Shown: positions 23,253 to 35,254, counted from the first letter of the stretch. The stretch: 64,000 nucleotides of DNA from Cryptomeria japonica (GCF_030272615.1 NC_081408.1:65296546-65360545); one strand, 5' to 3'. Notes: generated from the sequence alone by a model not told the origin. Program-made: numbers and translations.

Positions 23253-24542
23253 GTAGATCAGGAATTCGATTAACATCAAAGCAATATCAATTAGCTAACC
23301 ACAAAGCTAAATTGCAATGATAAGAAATCCTAATTACAATCAATACAGGCATGAAGATGAAATACTACAATAAAAAGAAAACCAAAGCCTGTATCTCCTT
23401 CATTGTTCCTCCATTGTCCTTCTTTCTCCTTCAAATTACTTTGTTTGTGGATCTCACCTACAAGTGCAAAAGCATAGTATGAAAACAAGATGACTAGAAA
23501 AATGGCAGCATAAGGATACTAGAAGCATGATTGATTGATCTCCTTTGATTCAAGAAACTCATCCAATTTATAGACAAATTGGAGAGAAGACAAGATTAGC
23601 ATGAAGATATTTGAATGGAAATTCAAATCAAGAATGGAAAATTGTGCACAAATTATGACAAGATTAACATGCAAGATTGATTGATTGACAAAAATTATGA
23701 TAAATTATGACAAGATTAATATGTCATTCCCATGAAAAAAGGGAAGAGAGAAAATAGCCTCCATGATTGCAACAAATGGAAGCATAAACATAGGAGAAAA
23801 TTAGGGGAAAAATTAGAAAAATTGAAGAAAATAGGAGAAATTAGTAAATTGGAAAATTGAGGAAAAAGATGAAATAGAAATTAGGTGAATTAATTAATAG
23901 GTTTTCATCCATTAATTAATTCATGAAAAAGACCTAGGACTAAATAAATAGATTTATTTAACCCACCAAGAAGAACAAAAGGATTAAATGATCAAATCAT
24001 AAAACCCTAGAAATAAGAGGACAAGGAATTAGGTCAAGACAACAAGAAATCAATGTCAATTCGATCATGATTCTGATTGACAAAGGACCAATGTTGATAA
24101 ATTATTGAGACTGGTTGACAAAAATCAATGACAAGTTGACCAAGATTGACAAGGAAATCAAATTGATAGGCGCCAATTGACGAGGAACAATGACTAATTG
24201 ATTCAAATTGACATGATTGAAAAGGACAAGGATCGATGATGAATCGATCGCAAAATGACAAGATTCACAAGGACAAGGATCGATGACGAATCGATCACAA
24301 AATGAGGAGATTGACAAGAGAAAAAGGATCGACCAAAATCATGACTGAAGATTGCTATCGACAAGACCTAATTCGAAAGTGAGAAAAATGAGGAATGCAG
24401 AAGGACTCGATGCTCGCAAATGATAAAGACCAAGTGCGCAACATAGAAGAAATGTTAATGCAATGCAAGAACCCTAAAATAAGGAAATGTGCAAATGTTA
24501 AAGTATGACTCCACAAGCGTTGACCATTTTTAGACATCTACA
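23253..24542 (-). mobile_element. 5' LTR of the LARD-like element
   Basis: 1290 bp, TGTAGATC to ACATCTACA, near-identical to 14926-16222. It is followed by the right target duplication TGATG at 24543-24547 and 8 bases of the split fossil frame before the next insertion's target duplication. Confidence 0.88.
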
Positions 24543-24547
24543 TGATG

Positions 24548-24560
24548 TATTAAAGAGACA
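24548..24560 (+). pseudogene. 13-base remnant of the fossil frame between two insertions
   Basis: TATTAAAGAGACA separates the LARD-like element from copia-2. Its last five bases, AGACA, are copia-2's target duplication (partner 54501-54505). Read in the frame of 14320-14925 it gives Y-stop-R-D and passes in frame into 54506. Confidence 0.7.
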
Positions 24561-26212
24561 TGATAAACCTAGAGGATCCAGTTAGTAGTGAGAGAGGGGT
24601 GAATCACTATTAACTAAAACTAAAACTTTCAACACCAAAATAGACTTATCTCGGATCTAAAAACATTCAATAGTTAAACGAAATCTTCAGAATGGATTTC
24701 CTTATCAGATCTAGATAATCATTTACTGTTAGGGAAACTTATTAATTACATCATCCATCAAATTAATATCATATCAACAAACATAGTTACCAACTTATTA
24801 ACTCATTAGAATGCTTCATCAATCATATATTAATTAATATCAGTAATCACTTTAAGATCTCTCATAAACAAACATAATCTGTCTTTACCGCTTAACAGAA
24901 AAATAAAACATGGACATCACAAGAAAATAATACCACACATGAACACCATATTTTTCATGTAGAAACCCAAATAGGGAAAAACCATGGTGGGAATTGGTAC
25001 CCAAAATATTTTGTACTCTTTTAAAATGTTCCCTATTAGGATCCAAGCTTGGTTAGAAGCTTACAATGATACACTATTAGGAGCAGACCCTCTTAGGAGT
25101 CACCCGGTTAAGGGATTTACCTTAGCCCTCTTAGAAGATTTGATCTGTTATGATCAACCTCGCAAGAGGACTTAGAGCTCAGATATTGAGTCACACTATT
25201 AGGGGATTTTACAATGTGAGGCCTATTAGGACCTACCTAGTTAAAGGATTTTAGCTACTGTAATTGTTAGAGAATAACATTGAATGATCTATGTATATAA
25301 CTCTACTATTTTCTTGATTAGATCCAATTAAGTTCTAATTCTCAATCTCTCTAGAAGATCTTCTCACATAGTAGTTCGGCTTCTCACACTTCTCAAAATC
25401 ATCGACACATCAAAACATCAACCTTGCCGACATAAATAACTTTTACAACTTGGTCAAAATCAAAACCATAAGACTTACTACATAGATCATCACATAGCTT
25501 TACAACTCATTACAGATCATCATAGACATCATTACAATCAATTACAAATCAATATCAATCATTGAATGATCATAATTCATCACAACAAGTCGATCTAGTA
25601 CAAAGTCAAACCCTTAGCACATTCTGCTAAGCACTTTACACATTCCCAAGAAATTCATTCTCCAAACGTGTCAAAACATCTTTCAAACTCATCACACAAT
25701 TTGTGCCGCATTATCATCAATACGTGAACTTTATGTAGATCACCACCAAACCAAAAAAAATTACCAGTTAAGAGAATTTTTTATCAATCCGTAAACCATT
25801 CTTAAACACTAGCAAAACTTCATCAAAAATTTAAAACATGCCTTCCAATAACCATCATAGGATGCAATTCCAGTTACATACTCAAATCCATCATAAAAGC
25901 TTATGTATCAAACTAAAAGTCACCAATCATCTCCAATCACCCAATTCTATCAAAACTTCTTCGTTACTAGTTAAGGTCCTAATTCACAGTCTTGCTAGTA
26001 AACTCTGTTAAATTGTCAAGCTCTTACTCTGGTAGACCAAATCACTTAGCCAACAAGTCAATCACCAAAAAAAAATTGTAAATATCATTAAACATTACTT
26101 GAACCTGGTTGACATCAATGACAATATAAATAACTAATCATGTCATCTTCCTCTATTGATAGAGTCATCCACCATCATCTCATGTTCATCAATTATGCCA
26201 AATATGCCAACA
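24561..26212 (-). mobile_element. 3' LTR of copia-2
   Basis: 1652 bp. On the minus strand it starts TGTTGGCATATTTGG after the purine tract AAAGGGGAGAT. It carries the U3 block (minus strand GTCATTGATGTCAAC, 26108-26122), a TATA-like GTTATATACATAG (minus, about 25290-25302) and the U5 block near 24963-24991. Confidence 0.9.
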
Positions 26213-26584
26213 ATCTCCCCTTTGGCATTGATGGAAAAACTAAATCAACATACTCAACTAATATTATTCTACTCTATTTTGTACTTTTTGTGCAACTCTT
26301 CTGTTATCTACTACATCACATCTGTCGATTACATTATATCTACTCCAACTAATCATATGTCTTCTCTTAATCATATTTATTCTCTCCCTTTGATAGCAAT
26401 GCCAAAGGAGAATAAGAATCACAAATCATCAAGTCTCTTGTAGTTGCTATCTTCAGCATGTCTACAAACACATCTAAGCTACTCCTCCTATGGCGTAGCC
26501 TACATCTCATCAATCCAAAGTGAAAAATAGTCATGAAGCCCACTGGGTTGATGTATCCTACATTCTAGTTTTGTCTAAGTAGGC
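26213..26584 (-). promoter_or_regulatory. copia-2 3' untranslated region with imperfect inverted repeat
   Basis: CTTTGGCATTGATG at 26220-26233 pairs 12 of 14 with TAGCAATGCCAAAG at 26394-26407, about 160 bases apart. Read on the element's strand, each arm lies beside a purine run (AAAGGGAGAGA and AAAGGGGAGA). The second run is the polypurine tract next to the LTR. The layout is the same as in copia-1. No gene. Confidence 0.65.
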
Positions 26585-27292
26585 ATTTGACCCATAATTT
26601 ACCTCTAAGATGCTCAAAGGTTTTTGTCGGCAATGCTTTTGTGAAAATCTTTTCTAGCCACTCTTTGCTTGTCACATACTCCATGCGGATTTTTTTTCCT
26701 GTACTCTTTCCCTTAGAAATTATTATTTTAATTCTATGTGCTTTATTCTTGCATGTAATACAAGAATTTTCAAAATATTGATTGCACTAGTATTATCATA
26801 GTAAATAGTTACCAATTCAGACATATCAAATCTAAATCCTTCAAGCACATGTCTCATCCACATTGTTTGCATGCAATTTATTGATGCTGCAACATACTCT
26901 GCCTCTGTTATTGACTAAGAAACACAATTTTTCTTCTTACTTGTCCAAGCAACCAATCTGCCTCCAAGAATAAAAGATCCTCCAATATTAATTTTCTTTT
27001 CATCTACATTGTCTGCCATATCTACATCAATAAACACATCCACATAGAAATTTCCTTTATAAGGATACCACAAACCATAATCTACTATGCCTTTCAGGTA
27101 CAGAAATATCCTTTTCACCCCTATGAAGTGAGTCTCCTTGGGATCCTTTTGAAATCTAGTAACCAATCCAACATCATGTGTAATATATGGTCTTCTATGA
27201 ACGACATAATGCAATTTACCAATAATAGACCTATATTCTTTCTCATCCATAGATGGTGAGTCATCTTGCTCAGATAGCTTGCAGTCTATCAC
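26585..27292 (-). pseudogene. copia-2 RNase H region
   Basis: The minus strand gives YRSIIGKLHYVVHRRP, then GVKRIFLYLKGIVDYGLWYP and FIDVDMADNVDEKKINIGG (27240-26990), the copia RNase H domain, followed by TEAEYVAA (about 26890-26915) and the end segment RMEYVTSKEWLEKIFTKALP near 26610-26670. Stops at 26916 and about 26740 break it. The upstream join to reverse transcriptase is cut by the solo LTR 27293-28319. Confidence 0.88.
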
Positions 27293-28319
27293 TATTAGAG
27301 TATTTTTGGTATTTTGGATATTTTGATATGGTTTTGTCATTGATGTCAACACTTATCAACACTTGTTAACACTTGTCAACATTTATCAACACTTGGAGAT
27401 CTTTGGTTTTGTCCACCATCATGTCAATGACTTATGCACAATCACCGGTATTTGGTTCACCAGTAGGTTATATTGTTCACTAGCACTTAGAATGACTTGG
27501 AGACTATCTGGTTATGTCAAAGACATTATTTGATCACTTGATTTTGGTGATTTGGTTATTGTTCTATTCGGGTTTGCATATTTGTTTTTACCGACAAATA
27601 GGTCCATGTTATGCACCGACAAGCATATCTATTCCAGATCAACACAACATGTTATGGAGATGATTTGTTATTATTGTAAATGCAGTGAGCCGACATGACA
27701 CATCACATTTTGATTTATTTGTAATTGATTTTATTGTAATATTCTTTGTAAGCCGACCTACACATTTGGTCTTAGGTTATGGTATAAATGTAAGATCTCA
27801 TTTGTGAGATTGATATGGGAATGTAAGTAAGTGTGAATAAGGTATATGCAAAAATAAGTAGAGCTATACACACAAACATCATTTGAATCTTGAAGGAAGG
27901 TTTGAAGAAGGCATATCAAAGCTTAACCAGTACTGAATCTAGCATATGAAGATGCTATTTTGAACAGTACATTATCATTGGATTTAACCATCCAATTGTA
28001 GTCAGTGTGACTCCCATTTTGTGATTGAGCAGTGAGCTCTAGGTAGCTATCCTTTGTGCATGTGAAAACTCCATATTGTACACGCATACTATTTGTAGTA
28101 GTATCATTTGATTGTGGGTAAGGCTTCCCACCATGGTTTTTTCTTTTAGTTTCATGCATTAATCTTTATCGGTACTGCAATTAACTGATAAAACTGTGTA
28201 TCGACATAAAGTTTGGTTTATCGACATTAAGCATTAAGTTTTGGTTAAGTTAATTTTGGTTTGAATTTATTGGACAATTGATTCATCACCCCCCTCTCAG
28301 TTGTCTCTAGGACCTAACA
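27293..28319 (+). mobile_element. Solo LTR of a copia-type element inside copia-2 pol
   Basis: A 1027-bp block splits the copia-2 frame between VGT (28320-28325) and DCKL (27275-27290). In plus orientation it starts TATTAGAG (TG decayed to TA) and ends GACCTAACA. It has the U3 block GTCATTGATGTCAAC (27336-27350), a 10-bp tandem repeat (27345-27394), a TATA box (27783-27789) and the U5 block near 28126-28150. Flanking 5-mers are ATCAC and AGTAC, matching at three of five positions, so the target duplication has probably decayed. No internal region. Confidence 0.85.
27345..27394. repeat. 10-bp tandem repeat, five units
   Basis: Five units of (A/G)TCAACACTT-like sequence in the U3 part of the solo LTR. 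One has GTTAACACTT and one GTCAACATTT. Confidence 0.85.
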
Positions 28320-28324
28320 AGTAC

Positions 28325-31300
28325 CAACCGGTTTACAATCTTCCATGCCAAATATTTTCAACACCTCTTTGACATACTTACTCTGAGAGATAAAAATTCC
28401 ACCATCCAACTATTGGACCTGCAACCTAATAAAAAAATTAATCTCCAAAAAGAGACATCTCAAATTCCTTTTTCATCTCCTCAAAAAAATCCATGCATTA
28501 ATTCATCATTAACACCAAAGATAATGTCATCCACAAATACTTCAACTATCAATATATTCTCTCCATTAGTCTTTAGATATATGTTACTGTCCTCACTGCT
28601 ACGCTTGAATCCTATCTTGATCAGTTGTGCATGCAACCTTTCAAACCATGCTCTTAGTGCTTGCTTTAATCCATACAGTTCCTTATGTAGTTTGCAAACC
28701 ATATCTTTGTTTTCAGACAAAGAAAATCTATCCAGTTGTTCTATGTATACTTTTTCTTCAAGGATGCCATTGAGAAAAGTTGATTTAACATCCATCTGAT
28801 AGACTTTAAATCCTTTATATGCAACATAAGCAAGTAGAATTCTTACTCCTTCCAATCTCACCATAGGTGCAAAGGTTTCACCATAATCTTCTCCTTCTTC
28901 TTGTGCATAGCTTTTTCAAACCAATCTTTCTTTATTTCTCACAACCTTTCCTTCTTCATTTAACTTGTTTCTAAGAACCCATTTGGTTCCAATCACATTC
29001 TTGTGTTTCAGTCTGGGAACAAGTGTCCATATCTTGTTCTTCTCTATCTGATCTAACTCCTCATTCATTTTGATAATCCATTCATCATCCTTTAATGCCT
29101 CTTTTACTATTTTCAACTCAATAATAAAAGTCAGACAAGAATTTTCTTTGATTTTCCTCCTTATTTGTACTCGAGCATGTTTATCTCCAATTTTTTCTTC
29201 TGAGTGATTTAACCTAATGTACATTGGAATAATCAGTTATAGTGATATTCTTCCTTCTTCATGTTCTTAATCTTCTTCATCACTCTCTGCATTTACCGGT
29301 TGAGCACCTATTTATGCAACATTTTGCTCATCAGTCTTCTGTACTTCTAGTTCTATAAGCACATCTTTCTTCATCTATCTCAGGCTCAAATCTGATGGAC
29401 TCACCATATTTCTCAAGGAGTTCATCTATCTTCACATTAGCACTCTCAATGATCTTCTTAGTTCTCTTGTTATAATATTTAAATTCCTTACTCTTTGTAG
29501 AGTAACCAAGAAAAATGTTTTCATCACACTTAGCATCAATTTTTTCAGTGTAATCATTTGTCTTAATATAACATTTATGCCCAAATATTTTGAAATAGCT
29601 TACACTAGGAGTCTTTCCATGCCATAATTCATAAGGTGGTTTGTTATTACCTTTTTTGACAAGTACCTAATTCAAATTATAGACAACAATGCTAACTAGT
29701 TCTCTCCAAAACATCTTCGGTACTTCACCTTGAATCAACATGGTTCTAGCAGCTTCAACAACTATTCTATTCATTCTCTGTCATATCCCATTTTGTTGTG
29801 GAGTTTTAGGAGTTGACATCTTCCTCTTAATTCACTATTCATCATAGAACTTCACAAACTCATCAGAAGTAAATTCACCTCATTGATCAGATCTCAGACA
29901 TTTTAGATTCTTCCCGCTATCTTTCTCAAAAAGAACTTTAAATGCTTTAAACTTACTAAAAGCCTCAGAATTTTCTCTCATAGAAGTTACCCACATCACT
30001 TTGGAATAATCATCAATAAAGATCATAAAATACTTATCGCCAAAATAACTCTTAGTCCTCATAGGACCACAAAGATCAATATGAACCAAATCAAGAATAT
30101 TCTCTAAAGAAAAATACATTCTCTTAAAGGATACAAAAGTCATCTTACCCATATGACAATCATTGCATAACACATTGTCTAGTTTCACAAGATGTTGCAA
30201 ACCTCTAACAATACTTGACTTACTAACTTTAATCAAATTGTCAAAATTGGCATGACAAAATCTCTTGTGCCACAACTAGCTGTCTTCAATCTTTGCCACC
30301 AAAAAATCATTTACATTAGTATTCAGATGAAATAAATTACCTCTAGTCTGCTTCCCAGTAATAATCAATTCTACATTATTACCAAGAATCCTGCGCAATC
30401 CACTTTTGAATTCAAGTAGATATCCCTTATCATTAAGTTTTCCAACACTCAAGAGGTTATGTTTTAGTCCTTAAACCTAAAAGACATCATCTGCATTACT
30501 CTTCCCATTTAATTAAATTGGTCCATTACCTTTATCCATGCAGGGAGAGTTATTACAAAATTTTACAATACTTCCATCAAACTCTTCAAGGGATAGGAAC
30601 CTACTTTTGTCACTGGTCATGTGGTGTGAGAAACCACTATCTATTATCCATTCATCATTATTATCCATATGAGACACCAAATCTTTCTCATTATTTAGAT
30701 CCTTCTTCACAGTAATAAATACTATCTCCTCATTGTCATCTTCTTCTGATTCATCATCGATCACACCTTCATCCACTGCAACATAACAATGTTTCTTTGT
30801 TTTTCCTTTGAATCTCCTAAACTTATCTTTCTTATCAGCATTAGGGTAGTTAGTAGCTATGTGTCCAATATTACTACAAGCGAAACACTTCAAGGGTAAT
30901 TTACATTTATATTTACCTATTCCTCTAGGGAATCTTCTAGTCATTAATGCCTCAAGTTCCATCAAATGATATTCATAATCACCATCACCTCTTCTAATGC
31001 CATGACTAGACCCATAGTCATGACTATTACAAACATATTTTCCTTTCCTTGTTGATGTACTAGTTACTGAAGCTTTAAAGTCAAATTCAGAAGGTTCAGA
31101 TACACTATTATCAAAACTGTTAAGTTCAAATACAGTTAACTTTCCAATTAAATAATCAATAGTAACTTTATCTTTTGAAATGGATATCAATTCTTAAATA
31201 GCAGACACTCTTATAGAATCTCATGGTAAAAGAGTTCTAAGGATTTTACTAACAATAGTATCATCTTCAATCTTACCTCTGACACTCTTTATTCCACCTA

Positions 31301-31700
31301 CAACTTCCTTAATCCTTTGTCCATATTGAGTTGTGTTCTCACCATCAACCATTTTCATATCATTAAATTTCCTCTCAGACTCTTTTCCTTTTCCCTTTGT
31401 ACATGTTCATTTCCTCCATAGATTAATTTTAATTTCTCCCATACTTAATTTGTAGTTTCTAATCCATGAACATCAATATATTTAGAGTCAGACATAGTAC
31501 TTACAACTACTTCAAGATCTTGAATGTTTTCATGTTTCTCTTTGAGCTCATCTAGTGTCAAGGGACTTGTAGTAGGTTCAACATACCTGGTTATCACATG
31601 ATTCCATTACTATGAACCCATTCCTTTCATGTAGATCTTCATCCGATCACTCCATATCTGGTAGGTGTCCTTGGTAAACATGAAACCCTCCTTCTTCATC
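28325..31700 (-). pseudogene. copia-2 gag, protease, integrase and reverse transcriptase
   Basis: Minus strand, in order: gag (about 31700-30950, with TYQIWSDRMKIYMKG at about 31650 and VWEKLKLIYGG at about 31440); a CCHC-like knuckle near 30880-30840 whose last Cys is Tyr (CFACSNIGHIATNYP); protease DEWIIDSGFSHHMTSDKSRF about 30600-30655; GAG-pre-integrase and integrase about 30275-29700 (WHKRFCHANF, CNDCHMGK, FIDDYSKVMWV, LRSDQ); reverse transcriptase about 29200-28350 with KVYQMDVKSTFLNG near 28790 and FVDD at 28526-28537. The active-site Asp pair is kept. Stops and shifts fall throughout (for example 29878, 30510, 31195). It would have been a single polyprotein. Confidence 0.9.
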
Positions 31701-31756
31701 ATCTTTCACAGAGTCTTCCCCTCAAGTTGTTAGGATTTTTGCACACAAAGGACCAA

Positions 31757-31770
31757 GGCTCTGATACCAA
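31757..31770 (-). other. Primer binding site of copia-2 (tRNA-Met)
   Basis: Minus strand TTGGTATCAGAGCC, one base inside the 5' LTR end at 31772. It contains the exact 12-base initiator-Met site. Confidence 0.92.
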
Positions 31771-31771
31771 T

Positions 31772-32042
31772 TGATAAACCTAGAGGATCCAAATAATACT
31801 GAGAGGAGGGTGAATCAGTATTAACAAAAACTGAAACTTTCAACACCAAAACAAACTTATCTCTGATCCAAAAAAATTCAACACTCAAACCAAATCTTCA
31901 TAATAGATTTCGTTATCATATCTAGATAATCATTTCATCTTATGAAAAATTATTAATTAGATCAACCATCAAATAAATATCAGATCAACAAACATAGTTA
32001 ACAACTTATTAACTGATCAGAATGCTTCATCAATCATATAAT
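31772..32042 (-). mobile_element. 5' LTR of copia-2, part next to the primer site
   Basis: Aligns with 24561-24830. It stops at the target duplication ATAAT (32038-32042), where the Tekay compound inserted. The LTR continues at 52718. Confidence 0.9.
32038..32042 (+). repeat. Target-site duplication ATAAT (left)
   Basis: ATAAT here and at 52713-52717 flanks the three-LTR Tekay compound. The copia-2 LTR resumes directly after the right copy. Confidence 0.88.
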
Positions 32043-32828
32043 TGTGAGGCCATATCCCGACCCATCCTAGCATTTCAGTGATTTTCATGTTGGAACTATT
32101 ATGGATGCTTTATTTTTATGCATTATGGATATATAACTCTATATGATCCCAGGAATTTGATAACATTGATATATTGATGCTTCATTTCTATGGTTTGTGG
32201 ATATAGAATTTTATATGATTCTAGAATAGGATAACATTGAGATGATGTATGTCAATATTTCATTTACAGGACTTTATTAGGATGCTAGAAATATGATACA
32301 TATCTTATGAATGGTGTAAGCTTATGTGGATTTGCTTTGATATATAGAAAATTGAATTGTATGATGTCAATTATATGCAGAGTGATTGATGTGTATTCTT
32401 ATTTATGTGGTTTAATATTATATGAGACTATTCGAAAGTACTAATGTGTAATTGAGATGCACAGGAAATTATCCATGTGACCATGTAAACATTATGGAGA
32501 ATCAAGCCTAGACCTATGTACGTTCATAAAACGAGGGGTTGTCTATTTGGAGAGACAACACCCCGTATGTATCACATTTTATTCGTAAACGTAAATATTT
32601 GCATGTGTGTAAATTGTATTTATTAAATTGTTTAAATCATGCAAGAGACAATTGCCATGTGTGTATTTATGATGTGGAATTATTTTTGTAGTGTCACTTG
32701 ACACATATGTTGTATGTTGTGTTGGCAATTGTCATGTCACCTTTTGAGGGATTTATTCTTTTACCAGTTATATATGTCCAAATTATCCTTGAAGGTTCCA
32801 AGAGATCTAGGATAGTGAGCCATTAGGA

Positions 32829-32849
32829 GGGTCAACTAAGAGTTGACCC
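32829..32849. promoter_or_regulatory. W-box palindrome in Tekay LTR 1
   Basis: GGGTCAACT-AAG-AGTTGACCC, two inverted TTGACC W-box cores (WRKY factor target) on a 9-base stem. Copies are at 40935-40955 and 49099-49119. Confidence 0.55.
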
Positions 32850-35139
32850 GTAGGTTAACTTTAGGTGGACTTTCAAAGGGTTAAACCAGCTCCTAGAGTC
32901 AGTTTTGGGGCAATTTTATTGGGCCTCATGGGTTACCTATGGGTGAAGGCCAAATTTGGCCACATGTCCTCTCCCTAGGACTTATTTTATCTCCCAAAAA
33001 AGTGGGGTTTCCTAGATGGCCGAATTTCATCTTTAGGAGTGCCATCCTTGGGTAGGTAACCTTCTTGGTATGTGTCATCCATCTTCCCCATTACATTCCT
33101 CTTCTTGAGGTGCCTTGGTTAGGGAGTGTGTAATATCTAGGGAAGACCAACCAATGAAAGCCTCTCACTCTATCCAAGAGGTTGGAAAGAGTGAGAGAAG
33201 CCTTCTTAGGCTAAAGATTGAGACTTACTGATTTAATCACCCACTCTCCATCTTTGGTGATTTTGGAAATTTTGGAAAGAGAAAAACTAGTTTTAGAATA
33301 GAATTTTTGGCTAAGTGTTGCATAAAAGTTTTGTGGAATTGGGCTGCTCTTCTCTAAGCTATCCCTAGAAACCCCTTGGCAGATTCAAGGTTGGTGCTTA
33401 TTCTTACTTGTATGTTTGGAAATTTGTTGTAGGATTACTTGAATGTAAATGTTGCTTCCTTTGTATTCCATTTGTGAAAAATATTATGTGATCTTTTTTG
33501 TATTTCTTTTCTTGTATGAATTTCTTGTGTTTTGGGAGTATCCAAGGCATTCAACCGTTGGGAGGGTAGAATGGTCTTGGTGGTGGAAGGAATTTGATAG
33601 CCTTAGAGTGAGAGGCTCTCATTATGATAATGATCTCAAGGGTTTTTCTATGTGACCCTTGCTGCATAGACTTGTTTATGCATTCGGGGGTCATAAGGGG
33701 AGAAAATATGGCATGTATGCCTTGGGGGTCATAAGGATGTTGGGTTAAGATAAATTTTTGTGGTGTTCTTGGTTACCATGAGTTGGTTGTGATCTATTAT
33801 CTTCCAGATCTCCTCAAGGTATGTGGTCTACTTCTACCCTTGTAAAACATCACATTATGTGATGAAATTTCAGCCTTGGGATGGGAATGTGCTTGTTTGA
33901 GTTTATCTCTTTGCTTGGTTGTGTTTTTTTGAGTGTAAGCCGTCTAGGCCTTGGTTCTCCAAGATTGGGGGTGGCTTCTAGTAAGACTAGGCTAGGAGGT
34001 CAGCACCCCATGGTCACACCCTTAAGTTTTGAATTCAGGTTGATTGGGAAAGAAAGCTAGGAGTTGCTGATTTTACTTTAGTTGCAAAAAGAAAAAGAAT
34101 GTAATATTGTATTTTGTTGAAAGGAAAATAATAGAGAGGAAGGAGTTTTTCTATTGTAATGATATTGTAAATGATTTAGAAATTTGTATTATTGACTGAG
34201 CCTTAAGATTTATTTTATTGATGTATGCATCATTTAAAATGAATAAAAAAGATTGAATTTGGTTAACTCTGTTTTGTATAAATTGAAAGGGAAAGGAAAT
34301 ACATTATGTTGTTGTCTTTTATTTAATTCTGCCTCATACTGAAATCTGTCATCTATATATCTCTATAATTTATATGAAGAAAGAAAAAAAAAAAAGGAAA
34401 TGTAGAAAGTGAAATGATAATGTTTTAAGTTTTTTTTCTATACTATTTAAATGTTGTTGTTATTGTATTTATTACTGTCATTTTTCCTATTTAAAAAAAA
34501 AGTAGAAAAGCTAAAGTAGACAAATGTAAATTTACGTCTTTCCTACAGTTAACTATTAGAAGATAAAATAAAAAGAAATGTTGTTAGATAAATCTGCTAG
34601 TTTAGAAAAGTCTATTGTTATGTGATTTTTTTAAAAGGAAAATATATGCATACATAGACATAGAAAAACCAGAAATTTGCAAAATAGATTTATGACTATT
34701 TTTAAATTAAAAAAGGGAAATGAATTGGTTGATATGTTTATCAAACTGTTAAAACTGACAGACATAATATTGTTAGATTTGCATAATAAAAATCTATTTA
34801 ATCTAACTAAATGAATATTGTATACATGATAACTGGATCACATTTTTCATAAAGAAAGAGAAATGAATGTGTGTATATATATATATATATAAATATATAA
34901 ATATATATATACAATAGATATGTGTATATATATATATATATATATTTATATTAAATATATATATTTTTTAAAAATAACAATTCAAAAAAAAATTGCTAAG
35001 AAATTTTGGGGAAAGCCTACCCCTGTAGCCTCGCTAGCTCGTAGGGGCGGCTTTGGCCCCTTGCTATAGGTCACAGCCCGTAGTGGCACCACATCGCCCC
35101 AATGGGTCTTGGCTTGCAGTGGTGGCCTCTGGTACTGCA

Positions 35140-35204
35140 TGTCATGCCCAAACTTTTGGGCAAAAACGGAACAACAAATTTTTTTTTTGACAACATAAAC
35201 TCAT
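35140..35204 (-). repeat. Inverted copy of the LTR terminus in LTR 1
   Basis: Reverse complement of the LTR end as seen at 52649-52712: both contain GCCCAAA, the TTTTTG run, ACAACATAAACTCAT and the terminal TGTCATG. With the true end (35217-35251) it forms a 35-base inverted repeat with a loop of about 40 bases. Confidence 0.88.
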
Positions 35205-35254
35205 TAAAAAAACCTATTGTTTCGTTTTTGCCCAAAAGTTTGGGCATGACACTT

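Larger units (their letters stand above)
14926..24542 (-). mobile_element. LARD-like LTR element without pol
   Basis: Two direct LTRs (14926-16222 and 23253-24542) enclose 7.0 kb. The LTR ends are perfect 6-base inverted repeats (TGTAGA and TCTACA) and the element has a TGATG target duplication. Orientation is minus: reading that strand, the purine tract AAAGAGGGGCAAAA (16223-16236) abuts an LTR start. No protease, reverse transcriptase or integrase is visible on either strand. The interior codes for a Gln-rich then Pro/Ser-rich protein, and its leader has a 21-bp minisatellite. I find no recognisable primer site beside 23252. It must have used enzymes of another element. The LTRs are more alike than those of copia-2 or the Tat-like element, so it is probably the youngest complete insertion here. 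Confidence 0.85.
32043..35251 (+). mobile_element. Tekay LTR 1
   Basis: 3209 bp, TGTGAGGC to GGGCATGACA. It holds the paired W-box palindrome (32829-32849), a TA-rich microsatellite (34877-34965), about three GC-rich approximately 36-bp units (about 35030-35139), and an inverted copy of the LTR's own 3' end (35140-35204). It lacks a stretch of about 80 bases present in LTR 2 near 42965-43045. Confidence 0.92.

Noticed and set aside
27923-28159. 78-codon minus-strand frame
   Set aside because: Lies in the U5 side of a solo LTR antisense to its orientation; no counterpart in other LTRs.
34877-34965. TA-rich tracts as promoters or matrix-attachment sites
   Set aside because: Simple TA microsatellites of different lengths in the three LTRs; no further evidence.
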